A stretch of 64,000 bases of DNA, from positions 744,001-808,000 of the forward strand of contig NZ_CP120983.1 of assembly GCF_030719215.1 (NCBI RefSeq), given 5' to 3'. Positions 23,825 through 33,254 of this stretch are shown here, one piece after another (position 1 is the stretch's first letter; the number at the start of each line of letters is the position of its first letter). Origin of the DNA: Streptomyces sp. Alt3. Its GTDB lineage: Bacteria; Actinomycetota; Actinomycetes; Streptomycetales; Streptomycetaceae. Both the position numbers and the translations under genes were made by a program. The notes below the pieces were generated by a model. It was not told the origin of the DNA and ran no database searches. It saw nothing but the letters and a program-made list of their open reading frames with translations.

Positions 23825-26275
23825 GTGACGACGTCCATCGAAGGCAGGATCGCCGAGGAGCTCGGCGTACGTGAGCGTCAGGTGAAGGCGGCCGTCGACT
23901 TGCTCGACGGCGGCTCGACCGTGCCGTTCATCGCGCGCTACCGCAAGGAAGCCACCGAGATGCTCGACGATGCGCAACTGCGCACGCTCGAGGAGAGGTT
24001 GCGCTATCTGCGGGAACTCGAGGACCGCCGTACGGCGGTCCTCGATTCCGTGCGTGAACAGGGCAAGCTCGACGAGGCCCTGGAGGCGCGGATCCGGGCC
24101 GCCGACACCAAGGCGCGGCTGGAGGACATCTATCTGCCGTTCAAGCCGAAGCGGCGGACGAAGGCGCAGATCGCGCGCGAGGCGGGCCTGGATCCCCTGG
24201 CCGACGGGCTGCTCGGCGACCCGTCCGTGGACCCGCTCTCCGCCGCGGCGGCGTTCGTCGACGCCGACAAGGGTGTGGCGGACCCGGCGGCGGCCCTGGA
24301 GGGCGCCCGGGCGATCCTCACCGAACGCTTCTCGGAGGATGCCGACCTGACGGGTGAGCTGCGGGAACGCATGTGGTCGCGCGGCAGGGTCGTGGCGAAG
24401 GTGCGGGACGGCAAGGAGGAGGCGGGCGCGAAGTTCGCCGACTACTTCGACTTCGCCGAGCCGTTCACCGCACTGCCCTCGCACCGGATCCTCGCGATGC
24501 TGCGCGGCGAGAAGGAGGACGTGCTCGATCTGGTCCTGGAGCCCGAGGAGCCGTCGGAGCAGCCGGGCCCCTCCTCGTACGAGAAGATGGTCGCCCGCCG
24601 TTTCGGGGTCGCCGACCACGGCCGGCCCGGGGACAAGTGGCTGGGCGACACGGTCCGCTGGGCGTGGCGGACCCGGATCCTCGTCCACCTCGGGATCGAC
24701 CTCCGGCTGCGTCTGCGTACGGCGGCGGAGGACGAGGCGGTACGCGTCTTCGCCTCCAACCTGCGGGACCTGCTGCTCGCCGCACCTGCGGGCACCCGGG
24801 CGACCCTGGGGCTCGACCCCGGATTCCGTACGGGTGTGAAGGTCGCCGTCGTGGACGCGACCGGCAAGGTCGTCGCGACCGACGTGATCCACCCCCACGT
24901 GCCGGCGAACCAGTGGGACCGCTCGCTCGCCACGCTGGAGCGCCTCGCCAAGGAGCACCAGGTCGACCTGATCGCGATCGGGAACGGCACCGCGTCCCGC
25001 GAGACCGACAAGCTCGCGGGTGAACTGTGCGAGAAGCACCCGGAGCTGAAGCTCACCAAGGTGATGGTGTCGGAGGCCGGCGCGTCCGTGTACTCGGCCT
25101 CGGCCTTCGCCTCGCAGGAACTCCCCGACATGGACGTCTCGTTGCGCGGTGCCGTCTCGATCGCGCGCCGGCTCCAGGACCCGCTGGCCGAGCTGGTGAA
25201 GATCGACCCGAAGTCGATCGGGGTGGGGCAGTACCAGCACGACCTGTCCGAGGTGAAGCTGTCGCGCTCCCTGGACGCGGTGGTCGAGGACTGCGTGAAC
25301 GGCGTCGGCGTCGACGTCAACACCGCTTCGGCGCCGCTGCTCTCACGGGTGTCGGGCATCGGGTCCGGTCTGGCCGAGAACATCGTGGCGCACCGGGACA
25401 CGAACGGCCCGTTCCGCTCCCGCCGGGCGCTGAAGGACGTGGCGCGGCTGGGGCCGAAGGCGTACGAGCAGTGCGCGGGCTTCCTCCGGATCCGGGGCGG
25501 TGACGACCCGCTGGACGCGTCGAGCGTGCACCCCGAGACCTACCCCGTGGTGCGGACGATGGTGAAGCGGACCGGCGGTGACGTCGCCTCGCTGATCGGG
25601 AACACGCAGACGCTGCGTACGCTGCGCCCCGACGACTTCGTGGACGAGAAGTTCGGCCTGCCGACGGTGACTGACATCCTGCGGGAACTGGAGAAGCCCG
25701 GCCGCGACCCCCGGCCCGCCTTCAGGACCGCCACGTTCAAGGAGGGCGTGGAGAAGCTCGGCGACCTCGCCCCCGGGATGGTGCTGGAGGGCGTCGTCAC
25801 GAACGTCGCGGCGTTCGGCGCGTTCGTCGACATCGGCGTCCACCAGGACGGTCTCGTCCATGTGTCGGCGATGTCGCGGACGTTCGTCAAGGATCCGCGG
25901 GACGTCGTGAAGCCGGGCGACATCGTCAAGGTGAAGGTCATGGACGTCGACATCCCGCGCAAGCGCGTGTCGCTGACGCTGCGGCTCGACGACGAGGCCA
26001 CGGCGGGGCAGGGCGGCGGGCAGGGCCCGAAGCGGGAGCGGAACGCCCAGGGGGGCGGCGAACGGCCGCCCCGGCAGCGGCAGGGGCAGGGGCAGGGGCA
26101 GGACGGCCGTCAGGGAGGCGCCGGACAGCGCCGCGACCGGCGCGGAGGCAATGGCGGGGGCGGCGGCACAGGCGCACCCCGCCCCGCCGCGGCTCCGGCC
26201 AACAGCGCCATGGCCGACGCACTGCGGCGGGCGGGCCTGACAGGCGGCTCCGACCAGGGCGGACGCAAGCGCTGA
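23825..26275 (+). CDS. tex: Tex family RNA-binding transcription accessory protein
   Basis: 816 aa. Domain order fits Tex: N-terminal helical HTH region, YqgF/RuvX-like domain (TLGLDPGFRTGVKVAVVD near 335-352), helix-hairpin-helix repeats (LSRVSGIGSGLAENIVAHR), and a C-terminal S1 RNA-binding domain (about 645-720). After S1 there is an unusual low-complexity Gly/Gln/Arg-rich tail with GQGQGQ repeats encoded by a GGGCA-type tandem repeat. Start GTG 23825 matches the MTTSIEGRIA beginning of the family; GTG 23765 is an in-frame alternative. Two terminators follow. Confidence 0.93.
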   Translation: MTTSIEGRIAEELGVRERQVKAAVDLLDGGSTVPFIARYRKEATEMLDDAQLRTLEERLRYLRELEDRRTAVLDSVREQGKLDEALEARIRAADTKARLEDIYLPFKPKRRTKAQIAREAGLDPLADGLLGDPSVDPLSAAAAFVDADKGVADPAAALEGARAILTERFSEDADLTGELRERMWSRGRVVAKVRDGKEEAGAKFADYFDFAEPFTALPSHRILAMLRGEKEDVLDLVLEPEEPSEQPGPSSYEKMVARRFGVADHGRPGDKWLGDTVRWAWRTRILVHLGIDLRLRLRTAAEDEAVRVFASNLRDLLLAAPAGTRATLGLDPGFRTGVKVAVVDATGKVVATDVIHPHVPANQWDRSLATLERLAKEHQVDLIAIGNGTASRETDKLAGELCEKHPELKLTKVMVSEAGASVYSASAFASQELPDMDVSLRGAVSIARRLQDPLAELVKIDPKSIGVGQYQHDLSEVKLSRSLDAVVEDCVNGVGVDVNTASAPLLSRVSGIGSGLAENIVAHRDTNGPFRSRRALKDVARLGPKAYEQCAGFLRIRGGDDPLDASSVHPETYPVVRTMVKRTGGDVASLIGNTQTLRTLRPDDFVDEKFGLPTVTDILRELEKPGRDPRPAFRTATFKEGVEKLGDLAPGMVLEGVVTNVAAFGAFVDIGVHQDGLVHVSAMSRTFVKDPRDVVKPGDIVKVKVMDVDIPRKRVSLTLRLDDEATAGQGGGQGPKRERNAQGGGERPPRQRQGQGQGQDGRQGGAGQRRDRRGGNGGGGGTGAPRPAAAPANSAMADALRRAGLTGGSDQGGRKR

Positions 26276-26284
26276 GACGCGAGC

Positions 26285-26310
26285 GGCGGGCGGGGCTTCC
26301 CCCGCCCGCC
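26285..26310. terminator. Bidirectional terminator 1 between tex and ABC-F gene
   Basis: Perfect 11-bp GC stem with CTTC loop (arms 26285-26295 and 26300-26310), 9 bp past the tex stop. It sits between convergent genes and can serve both strands. Confidence 0.8.
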
Positions 26311-26320
26311 TCGCACGACG

Positions 26321-26352
26321 CCCGCCCGTCCCGAAGCTCCGGGACGGGCGGG
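26321..26352. terminator. Bidirectional terminator 2 between tex and ABC-F gene
   Basis: Perfect 13-bp stem (arms 26321-26333 and 26340-26352) with AAGCTC loop, in tandem with the previous hairpin. It is 22 bp from the end of the convergent ABC-F gene. Confidence 0.82.
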
Positions 26353-26374
26353 TTCTCGACGCGGCGGGGTCCCG

Positions 26375-28015
26375 TCAGGCGGACTCGGTGACCTTGCCGT
26401 CGGCGACCTCGACACGGCGGGTCGTACGGACCGCCTCCAGCATCCGCCGGTCGTGGGTGACCAGCAGCAGCGTTCCGGTGTACGCCTCCAGGGCCGACTC
26501 CAGCTGTTCGATCGCCGGGAGGTCCAGGTGGTTCGTCGGCTCGTCCAGGACCAGCAGATTGACGCCCCTGCCCTGGAGGAGGGCGAGGCCGGCCCGGGTG
26601 CGCTCGCCGGGTGAGAGCGTCGTCGCGGGGCGCAGCACATGGGCGGCCCGCAGACCGAACTTGGCGAGCAGGGTGCGCACCTCGGCGGGCTCGGTGTCGG
26701 GGACCGCGGCGCAGAAGGCGTCCAGCAGGCTCTCCGTGCCGTGGAACAGCTTGCGGGCCTGGTCGACCTCGCCCACCACGACGCCCGAGCCGAGGGACGC
26801 GTGGCCCGCGTCGAGCGGCAGCCTGCCGAGCAGCGCGGCGAGCAGGGTGGACTTGCCGGCCCCGTTGGCGCCGGTGATGGCGACCCGGTCCGCCCAGTCG
26901 ATCTGCAGCGTGGCCGGCCCGAAGGAGAAGCCGCCGCGGGCCACGGCCGCGTCGCGCAGGGTGGCCACGACGGAGCCGGAGCGCGGTGCGGAGGCGATCT
27001 CCATCCGCAGCTCCCACTCCTTGCGCGGTTCCTCGACGACGTCGAGACGCTCGATCATGCGCTGGGTCTGCTTGGCCTTGGCGGCCTGCTTCTCGCTGGC
27101 CTCGCTGCGGAACTTGCGGCCGATCTTGTCGTTGTCCGTGGCCTTGCGGCGGGCGTTCTTGACGCCCTTGTCCATCCAGCCGCGCTGCATCTGGGCACGG
27201 CCCTCCAGTGCGGAGCGCTTGTCGGAGTACTCCTCGTACTCCTCACGGGCGTGCGAGCGCGCGCGCTCGCGCTCCTCCAGGTAGGAGGCGTAGCCGCCGC
27301 CGTAGAGGTTGATCTGCTGCTGGGCGAGATCGAGTTCCAGGACCTTGGTGACCGTGCGCATCAGGAACTCGCGGTCGTGGCTGACGACGACGGTGCCCGC
27401 GCGCAGTCCGGACACGAAGCGCTCCAGCCGCTCCAGGCCGTCCAGGTCGAGGTCGTTGGTGGGCTCGTCGAGCAGGAAGACGTCGTAGCGCGAGAGCAGC
27501 AGCGAGGCCAGCCCGGCGCGGGCCGCCTGCCCGCCGGAGAGCCCGGTCATCGGCTGGTCGAGGCCGATGGTCAGGCCGAGGTCGGCCGCGATCTCCTCGG
27601 CGCGTTCGTCCAGGTCGGCGCCGCCGAGGGCCAGCCACCGCTCCAGCGCCCCGGAGTAGGCGTCGTCGGCGCCGGGAGCGCCGTCGACCAGGGCCTGGGT
27701 AGCGGTGTCCATGGCGGTCTGTGCGTCGGCGACCCCGGTGCGGCGGGCGAGGAACTCCCGCACGGACTCGCCCTCGCGCCGCTCGGGCTCCTGCGGGAGG
27801 TGTCCGACAGTGGCGGTGGGCGGGGAGAGCCTCAGCTCGCCCTCCTCCGGCCGGTCGAGCCCGGCGAGCAGACGGAGCAGCGAGGATTTACCCGCGCCGT
27901 TGGCTCCGACGAGACCGATCACGTCGCCGGGGGCGACCACGAGGTCGAGTCCCGCGAAGAGTGTGCGGTCGCCGTGGCCGGCGGCGAGTTCCTTGGCGAC
28001 GAGGGTGGCAGTCAT
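26375..28015 (-). CDS. ABC-F family ATPase
   Basis: 546 aa with two ABC domains and no membrane part. ABC1: GANGAGKSS Walker A, LSGGQAARAGLASLLLS signature, VFLLDEPTNDLDLDG Walker B. ABC2: GANGAGKST, LSPGERTRAGLALL, LLVLDEPTNHLDLPA. They are joined by a charged linker (about residues 235-300, rich in Arg, Glu and Lys). ABC-F proteins act on the ribosome as translation factors or antibiotic-protection factors. It has no leader-peptide signature and looks like a housekeeping member. Start ATG 28015. Confidence 0.9.
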   Translation of the reverse strand: MTATLVAKELAAGHGDRTLFAGLDLVVAPGDVIGLVGANGAGKSSLLRLLAGLDRPEEGELRLSPPTATVGHLPQEPERREGESVREFLARRTGVADAQTAMDTATQALVDGAPGADDAYSGALERWLALGGADLDERAEEIAADLGLTIGLDQPMTGLSGGQAARAGLASLLLSRYDVFLLDEPTNDLDLDGLERLERFVSGLRAGTVVVSHDREFLMRTVTKVLELDLAQQQINLYGGGYASYLEERERARSHAREEYEEYSDKRSALEGRAQMQRGWMDKGVKNARRKATDNDKIGRKFRSEASEKQAAKAKQTQRMIERLDVVEEPRKEWELRMEIASAPRSGSVVATLRDAAVARGGFSFGPATLQIDWADRVAITGANGAGKSTLLAALLGRLPLDAGHASLGSGVVVGEVDQARKLFHGTESLLDAFCAAVPDTEPAEVRTLLAKFGLRAAHVLRPATTLSPGERTRAGLALLQGRGVNLLVLDEPTNHLDLPAIEQLESALEAYTGTLLLVTHDRRMLEAVRTTRRVEVADGKVTESA

Positions 28016-28130
28016 CAGGGTGACGATCCTAACCAACCGGAGGGGCCGGGTTCCCCTCCGGACCGGGGTGCGACCATGGCCCCTCCGGCCCCGGCCCGGC
28101 CGGGGCGACGTGAGGACAGGGGTGGGCACG

Positions 28131-29054
28131 GTGGCGGACGTGATCGTGGTGGGCGGCGGGGTCAGCGGGCTGACCACGGCGCTGCTGCTGGCGGAGCGCG
28201 GTCTGCGGGTGCGGGTCTGGTCGCGGGACCCCGCCGCGGCAACGACCTCGGCCGTGGCCGGCGCGCTGTGGTGGCCGTACCGGATCGAGCCCGCGGCGCT
28301 GGTGGGCGCGTGGTCGCTGGAGACGCTCCGGGTGTACGAGGAACTGGCCGCGGCCCCCTCGGAGACCGGCGTGCGCATGGTGACCGGGGTGCACGGGGGC
28401 GAGCGGCTGGCCGCCCTGGGGCCGTGGGCCCGCGGCCTGGACCATGCCTCCGAGGTGCCGGAGGGTCTGCGGGTGACTCTTCCGCTGATCGACATGCCAG
28501 CTCATCTCGGCTGGCTGGAGGGCCGGCTGACCGCTGCGGGAGGCGTGGTCGAGCGGCGTACGGTGCACGGTTTCGCGGAGGCGGCGGCCGAGGCGCGGGT
28601 GGTGGTCAACTGCACCGGTCTCGGCGCCCGCGAGCTGGTCCCGGACGCCGGGGTGCGGCCGGTACGGGGCCAGCTGGTGCTGGTGGAGAACCCCGGCATC
28701 GACGAGTGGTTCACCCACGCGGACCCTGCGTCGAGCGCGACGACGTACTTCTTCCCGCAGCCCGGCCGACTGGTGCTGGGCGGGACCGCGGAGGTGGACG
28801 ATCCACGGACGGAGCCCGACCTCCGCACGGCGAGGGAGATCGTGGAGCGCTGCGCGCGGGTGCGGCCGGAGATCGCCGGGGCCCGTGTCCTCGGCCACCG
28901 GGTGGGGTTGAGGCCCTCCAGGGACGCGGGGGTGCGCATCGAGGCGGAGGACCTGCCGGGCGGAGGTCTGCTGGTGCACAACTACGGGCACGGGGGCGCC
29001 GGTGTGACGGTCGCCCGCGGCTGTGCGCGGGCTGCGGCCCAGCTGGTGGGCTGA
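28131..29054 (+). CDS. FAD-dependent D-amino-acid oxidase family protein
   Basis: 307 aa. N-terminal FAD motif VIVVGGGVSGLTTALLLAERG and C-terminal DAAO signature LLVHNYGHGGAGVT; GLRPSRDAGVR carries the substrate-carboxylate Arg expected of D-amino-acid oxidases. It oxidises D-amino acids to imino acids with hydrogen peroxide. Three in-frame GTGs (28110, 28122, 28131) are possible; 28131 is chosen because AGGGG lies about nine nt upstream and it begins right at the FAD motif. Divergent from the ABC-F gene. Confidence 0.88.
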   Translation: MADVIVVGGGVSGLTTALLLAERGLRVRVWSRDPAAATTSAVAGALWWPYRIEPAALVGAWSLETLRVYEELAAAPSETGVRMVTGVHGGERLAALGPWARGLDHASEVPEGLRVTLPLIDMPAHLGWLEGRLTAAGGVVERRTVHGFAEAAAEARVVVNCTGLGARELVPDAGVRPVRGQLVLVENPGIDEWFTHADPASSATTYFFPQPGRLVLGGTAEVDDPRTEPDLRTAREIVERCARVRPEIAGARVLGHRVGLRPSRDAGVRIEAEDLPGGGLLVHNYGHGGAGVTVARGCARAAAQLVG

Positions 29055-29067
29055 GCCGCAGCATCCG

Positions 29068-30807
29068 TCAGGCCGGCGGGTCGTGCTTGTGGCGTTCGTC
29101 GGTGGTGACCTCCGCGGTGCCGGGCCCGATCCGGATCTCGAAGTCCCCGTCGTACTTGGCGTGTCCCTCGATGACGGCGGACTCGACGGCCTCCACACCG
29201 AACTCCCTGCGGACGATCATCGGGTCGTGCCGCAGGTCCCTCATCAGCGCCACGCACATGCCGATCATGACGATGGTGAAGGGCGCGGCCACGAGAATGG
29301 TCAGGTTCTGCAGTCCTGCCAGCGCGTCGCCCTCACCGTCGCCGATGAGCAGCATGACCGCCGCCACGGCGCCGGTGACGACGCCCCAGAAGATGACGAC
29401 CCACCGGGAGGGTTCGAGGACGCCCTTCTGGGAGAGCGTGCCCATCACGATCGAGGCCGCGTCGGCGCCGGAGACGAAGAAGATGCCGACCAGGACCATC
29501 ACCAGGATGCTCATCAGAGTCGCGACGGGGAACTGCTGGAGGACGCCGAAGAGCTGGGCCTCCGGGGTGTCGCCGATGCCCTTGAGCTGCCCGGACTCCT
29601 CCAGCCTGATCGCCGACCCGCCGAAGACCGCGAACCAGACCAGACTGACCGTGCTGGGGACCAGGATCACGCCGCCGACGAACTGACGGATCGTCCGGCC
29701 CCGGCTGATCCGGGCGATGAACATGCCGACGAAAGGCGTCCAGGAGATCCACCACGCCCAGTAGAAGACCGTCCAGCTGGCGAGCCAGTCGGCCACCTCC
29801 CCCTCGCCGGTGGCCTCGGTGCGCCCGGCGAGCTGGGCCAGGTCACCGAAGTAGGCGGCGATGGAGGTGGGCAGCAGGTCGAGCACGATGATGGTCGGCC
29901 CCGCGATGAAGACGAAGACCACCAGGATCAGCGCGAGGACCATGTTGATGTTGGACAGCCACTGGATGCCCTTCTCGACCCCGGACACGGCGGAGGCGAC
30001 GAAGGCGACCGTCAGGGCGGCGATGATCGCGACCAGCAGGCCCGTGCCGGTCTTCTCCATCCAGTTGAGCTCCTGGAAGCCACTGCCGATCTGGAGCGCG
30101 CCGAGCCCGAGCGAGGCCGCGGAGCCGAAGAGGGTCGCGAAGATGGCGAGGATGTCGATGACCCGGCCGAGCGGTCCGTGGGCGCGCTTCTCACCGATGA
30201 GGGGGACGAAGACCGAGCTGATGGTCTGCCTCCTGTGCCGGCGGTAGGCGCTGTACGCGATGGCGAGCCCGACGACCGCGTAGATCGCCCAGGGGTGCAG
30301 GGTCCAGTGGAAGAGGGTGGTGGCCATCGCCGTCTGCATGGCCTCGGCGGCGTCCTCGGGACGGGTCCCGGGCGGTGGATTGACGAAGTGGGCCAGCGGC
30401 TCGCTCACTCCGTAGAACATCAGACCGATGCCCATACCGGCGCTGAACATCATCGCGACCCAGGAGATCGTCCGGAATTCGGGCTCCTCGCCCTCCTGGC
30501 CGAGCGAGATCGTGCCGTAACGGCTGATGGCGAGCCACAGGGCGAAGACCACGAACCCCGAGGCCGCCAGCATGAAGGCCCAGCCACCGTTGTGGATGAG
30601 ACCGGTGAGGAGCGTGCCGGAGACGTCCTCCAGCGAGTCCGTGGCGGTGGAGCCCCAGATCACGAAGGCGACGGTCAGCACCGCCGTGACGCCGAAGACC
30701 ACCCGGTCGGTCGTGGGGCGCCGGCCGTGGTGCGGCTCGGCGGGTAGCTCGGCCGTGACCGGGAGATAGTCCCCCCGCCCGCCCGGGCCCTGCTCGTCGT
30801 GTGACAC
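29068..30807 (-). CDS. BCCT family betaine/choline/carnitine transporter
   Basis: 579 aa sodium-coupled carrier with about twelve transmembrane spans. Family signature around WWISWTPFVGMFIARISRGRTIRQF is clear, and the sodium/substrate-binding GMGIGLMFYGVSEPLAHF stretch is present. Residues 1-30 and the final 60 are hydrophilic cytoplasmic tails, the latter possibly osmosensory. Start GTG 30807 is preferred (AAAGGTG six nt upstream); GTG 30816 is three codons longer. It is divergent from a LacI-family regulator that may control it. Confidence 0.92.
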   Translation of the reverse strand: MSHDEQGPGGRGDYLPVTAELPAEPHHGRRPTTDRVVFGVTAVLTVAFVIWGSTATDSLEDVSGTLLTGLIHNGGWAFMLAASGFVVFALWLAISRYGTISLGQEGEEPEFRTISWVAMMFSAGMGIGLMFYGVSEPLAHFVNPPPGTRPEDAAEAMQTAMATTLFHWTLHPWAIYAVVGLAIAYSAYRRHRRQTISSVFVPLIGEKRAHGPLGRVIDILAIFATLFGSAASLGLGALQIGSGFQELNWMEKTGTGLLVAIIAALTVAFVASAVSGVEKGIQWLSNINMVLALILVVFVFIAGPTIIVLDLLPTSIAAYFGDLAQLAGRTEATGEGEVADWLASWTVFYWAWWISWTPFVGMFIARISRGRTIRQFVGGVILVPSTVSLVWFAVFGGSAIRLEESGQLKGIGDTPEAQLFGVLQQFPVATLMSILVMVLVGIFFVSGADAASIVMGTLSQKGVLEPSRWVVIFWGVVTGAVAAVMLLIGDGEGDALAGLQNLTILVAAPFTIVMIGMCVALMRDLRHDPMIVRREFGVEAVESAVIEGHAKYDGDFEIRIGPGTAEVTTDERHKHDPPA

Positions 30808-30850
30808 AGATGGCACCTTTCACGCAGTGCGAGATTTCGCTCTCCGTAGG

Positions 30851-30867
30851 CAGTACCACACGTACTG
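30851..30867. promoter_or_regulatory. Inverted repeat upstream of the BCCT gene
   Basis: Perfect IR CAGTAC-N5-GTACTG, about 45 bp before the BCCT start and within the divergent BCCT/lacI-type intergenic region. Candidate operator. Confidence 0.4.
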
Positions 30868-30972
30868 TGCAACACGCGGGACCAACAAGCGGTTCCGTCT
30901 TGACCGTTTCTGGGCGGATATGCCCATCTGCTGCTGTCCGAATCGCCTGCCCGGCTGCCCGGACCGGGCGGT

Positions 30973-30997
30973 TAGGCTGACGGCGTTCGTGACGAAC
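30973..30997 (+). promoter_or_regulatory. Promoter -10 and operator-like repeat of the LacI-family gene
   Basis: TAGGCT (30973-30978) resembles a Streptomyces -10 box. GTTCG-TGA-CGAAC (30985-30997), a perfect inverted repeat, sits where transcription should start. This layout fits autorepression by the LacI protein encoded just downstream. Confidence 0.45.
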
Positions 30998-31049
30998 CCG
31001 CCGGTTCCAGCCGTTCCCAGCCGGGACGCGCGCGTACGAGGAGCGACTC

Positions 31050-32099
31050 TTGCCCGACCCGACCCCCGATCCGCAGCGTGACGTCCGGCCCACCCTGGAG
31101 GCAGTGGCCGCCCGCGCCGGTGTGTCCCGGGCGACGGCGTCCCGCGTCGTCAACGGCGGTGCGGGCGTACGACAGCCCCTGGTGGACCAGGTGCGCAAGG
31201 CGGTCGACGAGCTCGGCTACATCCCGAACCACGCGGCACGGACGCTGGTGACCCGGCGCAACGGCGCGGTCGCGGTGATCATCGACGAGCCCGAGTTCAG
31301 GGTCTTCTCCGACCCGTTCTTCTCCCGTCAGATCCGCGGGATCAGCCGTGAGCTCAACGCCCACGACGCGCAACTGGTGCTGCTCCTCGTGGAGGGCAGC
31401 GGTGACTTCGAGCGGGTCACCCGCTATCTGGCCGGTGGCCATGTGGACGGCGTACTCGCCTTCTCCCTGCACACCGACGACGAACTGCCCTCGATCATCC
31501 GGCGGTTCCGGGTCCCGACGGTCTACGGGGGCCGCCCGGAGCACGCGGCCCGGGGCCAGGACGCACCGCAGGTGCCGTACGTCGACTGCGACAACCGGGG
31601 CGGCGCCCGCGAGGCCGTACGCCATCTGGTCTCGCTCGGCCGACGGCGTATCGCGCACATCGCCGGGCCCCGCGACCAGGTGTCGGCGCTCGACCGGATC
31701 GACGGGTACCGCGACGTGCTGCCGGACGCGGGAGGTGACTTCGTCGTGGACGGTGACTTCACCACGGAGGGCGGGGCCCGGGCCATGGCGGAGCTGCTGG
31801 ACGCCCGTCCGGACGTCGACGCCGTCTTCGTGTCCAACGACCTGATGGCGTCGGGTGCGCTGCGGGTGCTGCGCGAGCGGGGGCTCAGGGTCCCGGAGGA
31901 CGTCGCCGTGGTCGGATTCGACGACATGACGTCGGTCGCCGAGGCCACCGACCCACCGCTGACGACGGTCCGTCAGGACGTCGAGGGCATGGGCCGGTTG
32001 ATGGTGCGGCTGCTGATGGAGCGGCTGAACAGCGACACGGGCGCCTGGCCCGGTTCCGTGGTCACCCCGACCGAGCTGGTCCGCCGGGCCTCGGCCTGA
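31050..32099 (+). CDS. LacI family transcriptional regulator
   Basis: 349 aa. N-terminal HTH and hinge (TLEAVAARAGVSRATASRVVNGG ... VDELGYIPNHAARTLVTRR, about 13-66) followed by a periplasmic-binding-protein-like effector domain ending in the usual VVGFDDM and LTTVRQD blocks. The start is TTG 31050, supported by GAGGAG six nt upstream. It is divergent from the BCCT transporter, its most likely target, though sugar-type ligands are usual for the family. Confidence 0.9.
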   Translation: MPDPTPDPQRDVRPTLEAVAARAGVSRATASRVVNGGAGVRQPLVDQVRKAVDELGYIPNHAARTLVTRRNGAVAVIIDEPEFRVFSDPFFSRQIRGISRELNAHDAQLVLLLVEGSGDFERVTRYLAGGHVDGVLAFSLHTDDELPSIIRRFRVPTVYGGRPEHAARGQDAPQVPYVDCDNRGGAREAVRHLVSLGRRRIAHIAGPRDQVSALDRIDGYRDVLPDAGGDFVVDGDFTTEGGARAMAELLDARPDVDAVFVSNDLMASGALRVLRERGLRVPEDVAVVGFDDMTSVAEATDPPLTTVRQDVEGMGRLMVRLLMERLNSDTGAWPGSVVTPTELVRRASA

Positions 32100-32139
32100 G
32101 GCCGCCCGCCCCGGCGTGCACCGGAGGCGCGGCGAGAGG

Positions 32140-32997
32140 TCACGCCCGGCCGGCCCGCCACTCTGCGCGCGCCGACCTGGCGCGCGGCAGATAGCGCAGC
32201 CGCTCAGGGAGCAGGGGGACGATCCGCCGCACCACGGCCCCGAAACGCCTCAGCCGCCGCTCCTGCTCCGGGGTCCAGTCGAGCCCGATGGCCTGCCGGG
32301 CGTCCGGCGGCATCAGCCCGACGGTCAGGAACCTGCGGAACCGGGCCAGCGGCGGAAGAAGCACCGGCCACAGCGCCCTCAGCAGCAGGCGCAGGAGGAG
32401 GGGGCCCCGGTCGGGAGGCGGTACGGGGGCATCCGTGGCGACCAGTTCCCGTACGACGACGGTGGCCTCCACCTCCTCGGCCAGCATCCTGCGGTAGTAG
32501 GGCCAGAACTCCTCGATCGTCTGCGGCATGTCCCGGTCGTGGATGCCCAGGATCCGGCCGACCTGGAGCCACTCCCGGTACAGGGCGCGCTCCTGCGCCT
32601 CGGTGAGCGGACGGACCAGGTAGCGCGACGCGTGCTGGTACACGGGGAAGCCGGTCGCGTGCACCCACGCGTAGTTCGCGGGCGTCAGCGCGTGGTAACT
32701 GCGGCCACGGGTGTCGGTCCCCTGGATCGTGCGGTGCAGCCTTCTGAGCCTGCGCCCCTCCTCGGCGGCGGCCTCTCCCCCGTACACCCAGAGCTGGAGC
32801 GAGCTCAGGGACCGCTCGCCGCGGCCCCAGGGGTCCGTGCGGAAGACCGAGTGTTCGTCGACGCCCGCCCCGACCGCCGGGTGGGCGACCTGGAGGGTGA
32901 GGGCGGCGGGCAGCATCAGCAGTCCGCGGATGTCGCCGGCGAGGCTCCACAGGACGCCGCCCGCAGGGGGCGGTGAGGGCTCTCCCGTGCTGGTCAT
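32140..32997 (-). CDS. MpaB/DUF2236-family oxygenase (His-containing subgroup)
   Basis: 285 aa member of the DUF2236 fold that includes MpaB and latex-clearing protein, haem enzymes that split isoprenoid double bonds with oxygen. It shows the conserved YAWVHATGFPVYQHASRYLVRPLT block with the probable haem-region His. Start ATG 32997 follows GGGAG. It is divergent from a second family member at 33255, from which it differs strongly. Enzymatic role is inferred from family; the substrate is unknown. Confidence 0.78.
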   Translation of the reverse strand: MTSTGEPSPPPAGGVLWSLAGDIRGLLMLPAALTLQVAHPAVGAGVDEHSVFRTDPWGRGERSLSSLQLWVYGGEAAAEEGRRLRRLHRTIQGTDTRGRSYHALTPANYAWVHATGFPVYQHASRYLVRPLTEAQERALYREWLQVGRILGIHDRDMPQTIEEFWPYYRRMLAEEVEATVVVRELVATDAPVPPPDRGPLLLRLLLRALWPVLLPPLARFRRFLTVGLMPPDARQAIGLDWTPEQERRLRRFGAVVRRIVPLLPERLRYLPRARSARAEWRAGRA

Positions 32998-33140
32998 GCG
33001 GGTGCTCCCAGGGTTCGACGACCGCTCGGACCGCTGCCGGGTCCATGTGTCTTCCAGTATGCGAGCGCGGGTGCGGCGGCTGATCCGCGGGGGCGGGCAC
33101 GTCCGTACGGGGCCCCTTGCTCGAATCCGTGTCAGCAGTG

Positions 33141-33185
33141 TTGACGCACCCATGAAACAAGTCAATAGTATTTGTAACTTTGACT
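33141..33185. promoter_or_regulatory. AT-rich divergent promoter/operator between two MpaB-family genes
   Basis: Locally AT-rich patch in a GC-rich genome. TTGACG (33141-33146) and TAGTAT (33166-33171) could be -35 and -10 with a long 19-bp spacer for the rightward gene. AGTCAA (33160-33165) and TTGACT (33180-33185) form an inverted repeat over the -10, a likely repressor site. Confidence 0.45.
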
Positions 33186-33254
33186 CTTCCAGGACATCCG
33201 CCTCAGCACGTGCCCCGTACCTGAAACGGCCGTACCGACCAAGGAGGTCGCACG

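Noticed and set aside
26639..29686. 1015-codon plus-strand open frame across the ABC-F, oxidase and BCCT genes
   Set aside because: It is antisense to ABC-F and BCCT and out of frame with the oxidase, with no recognisable domain and no coherent ribosome site.
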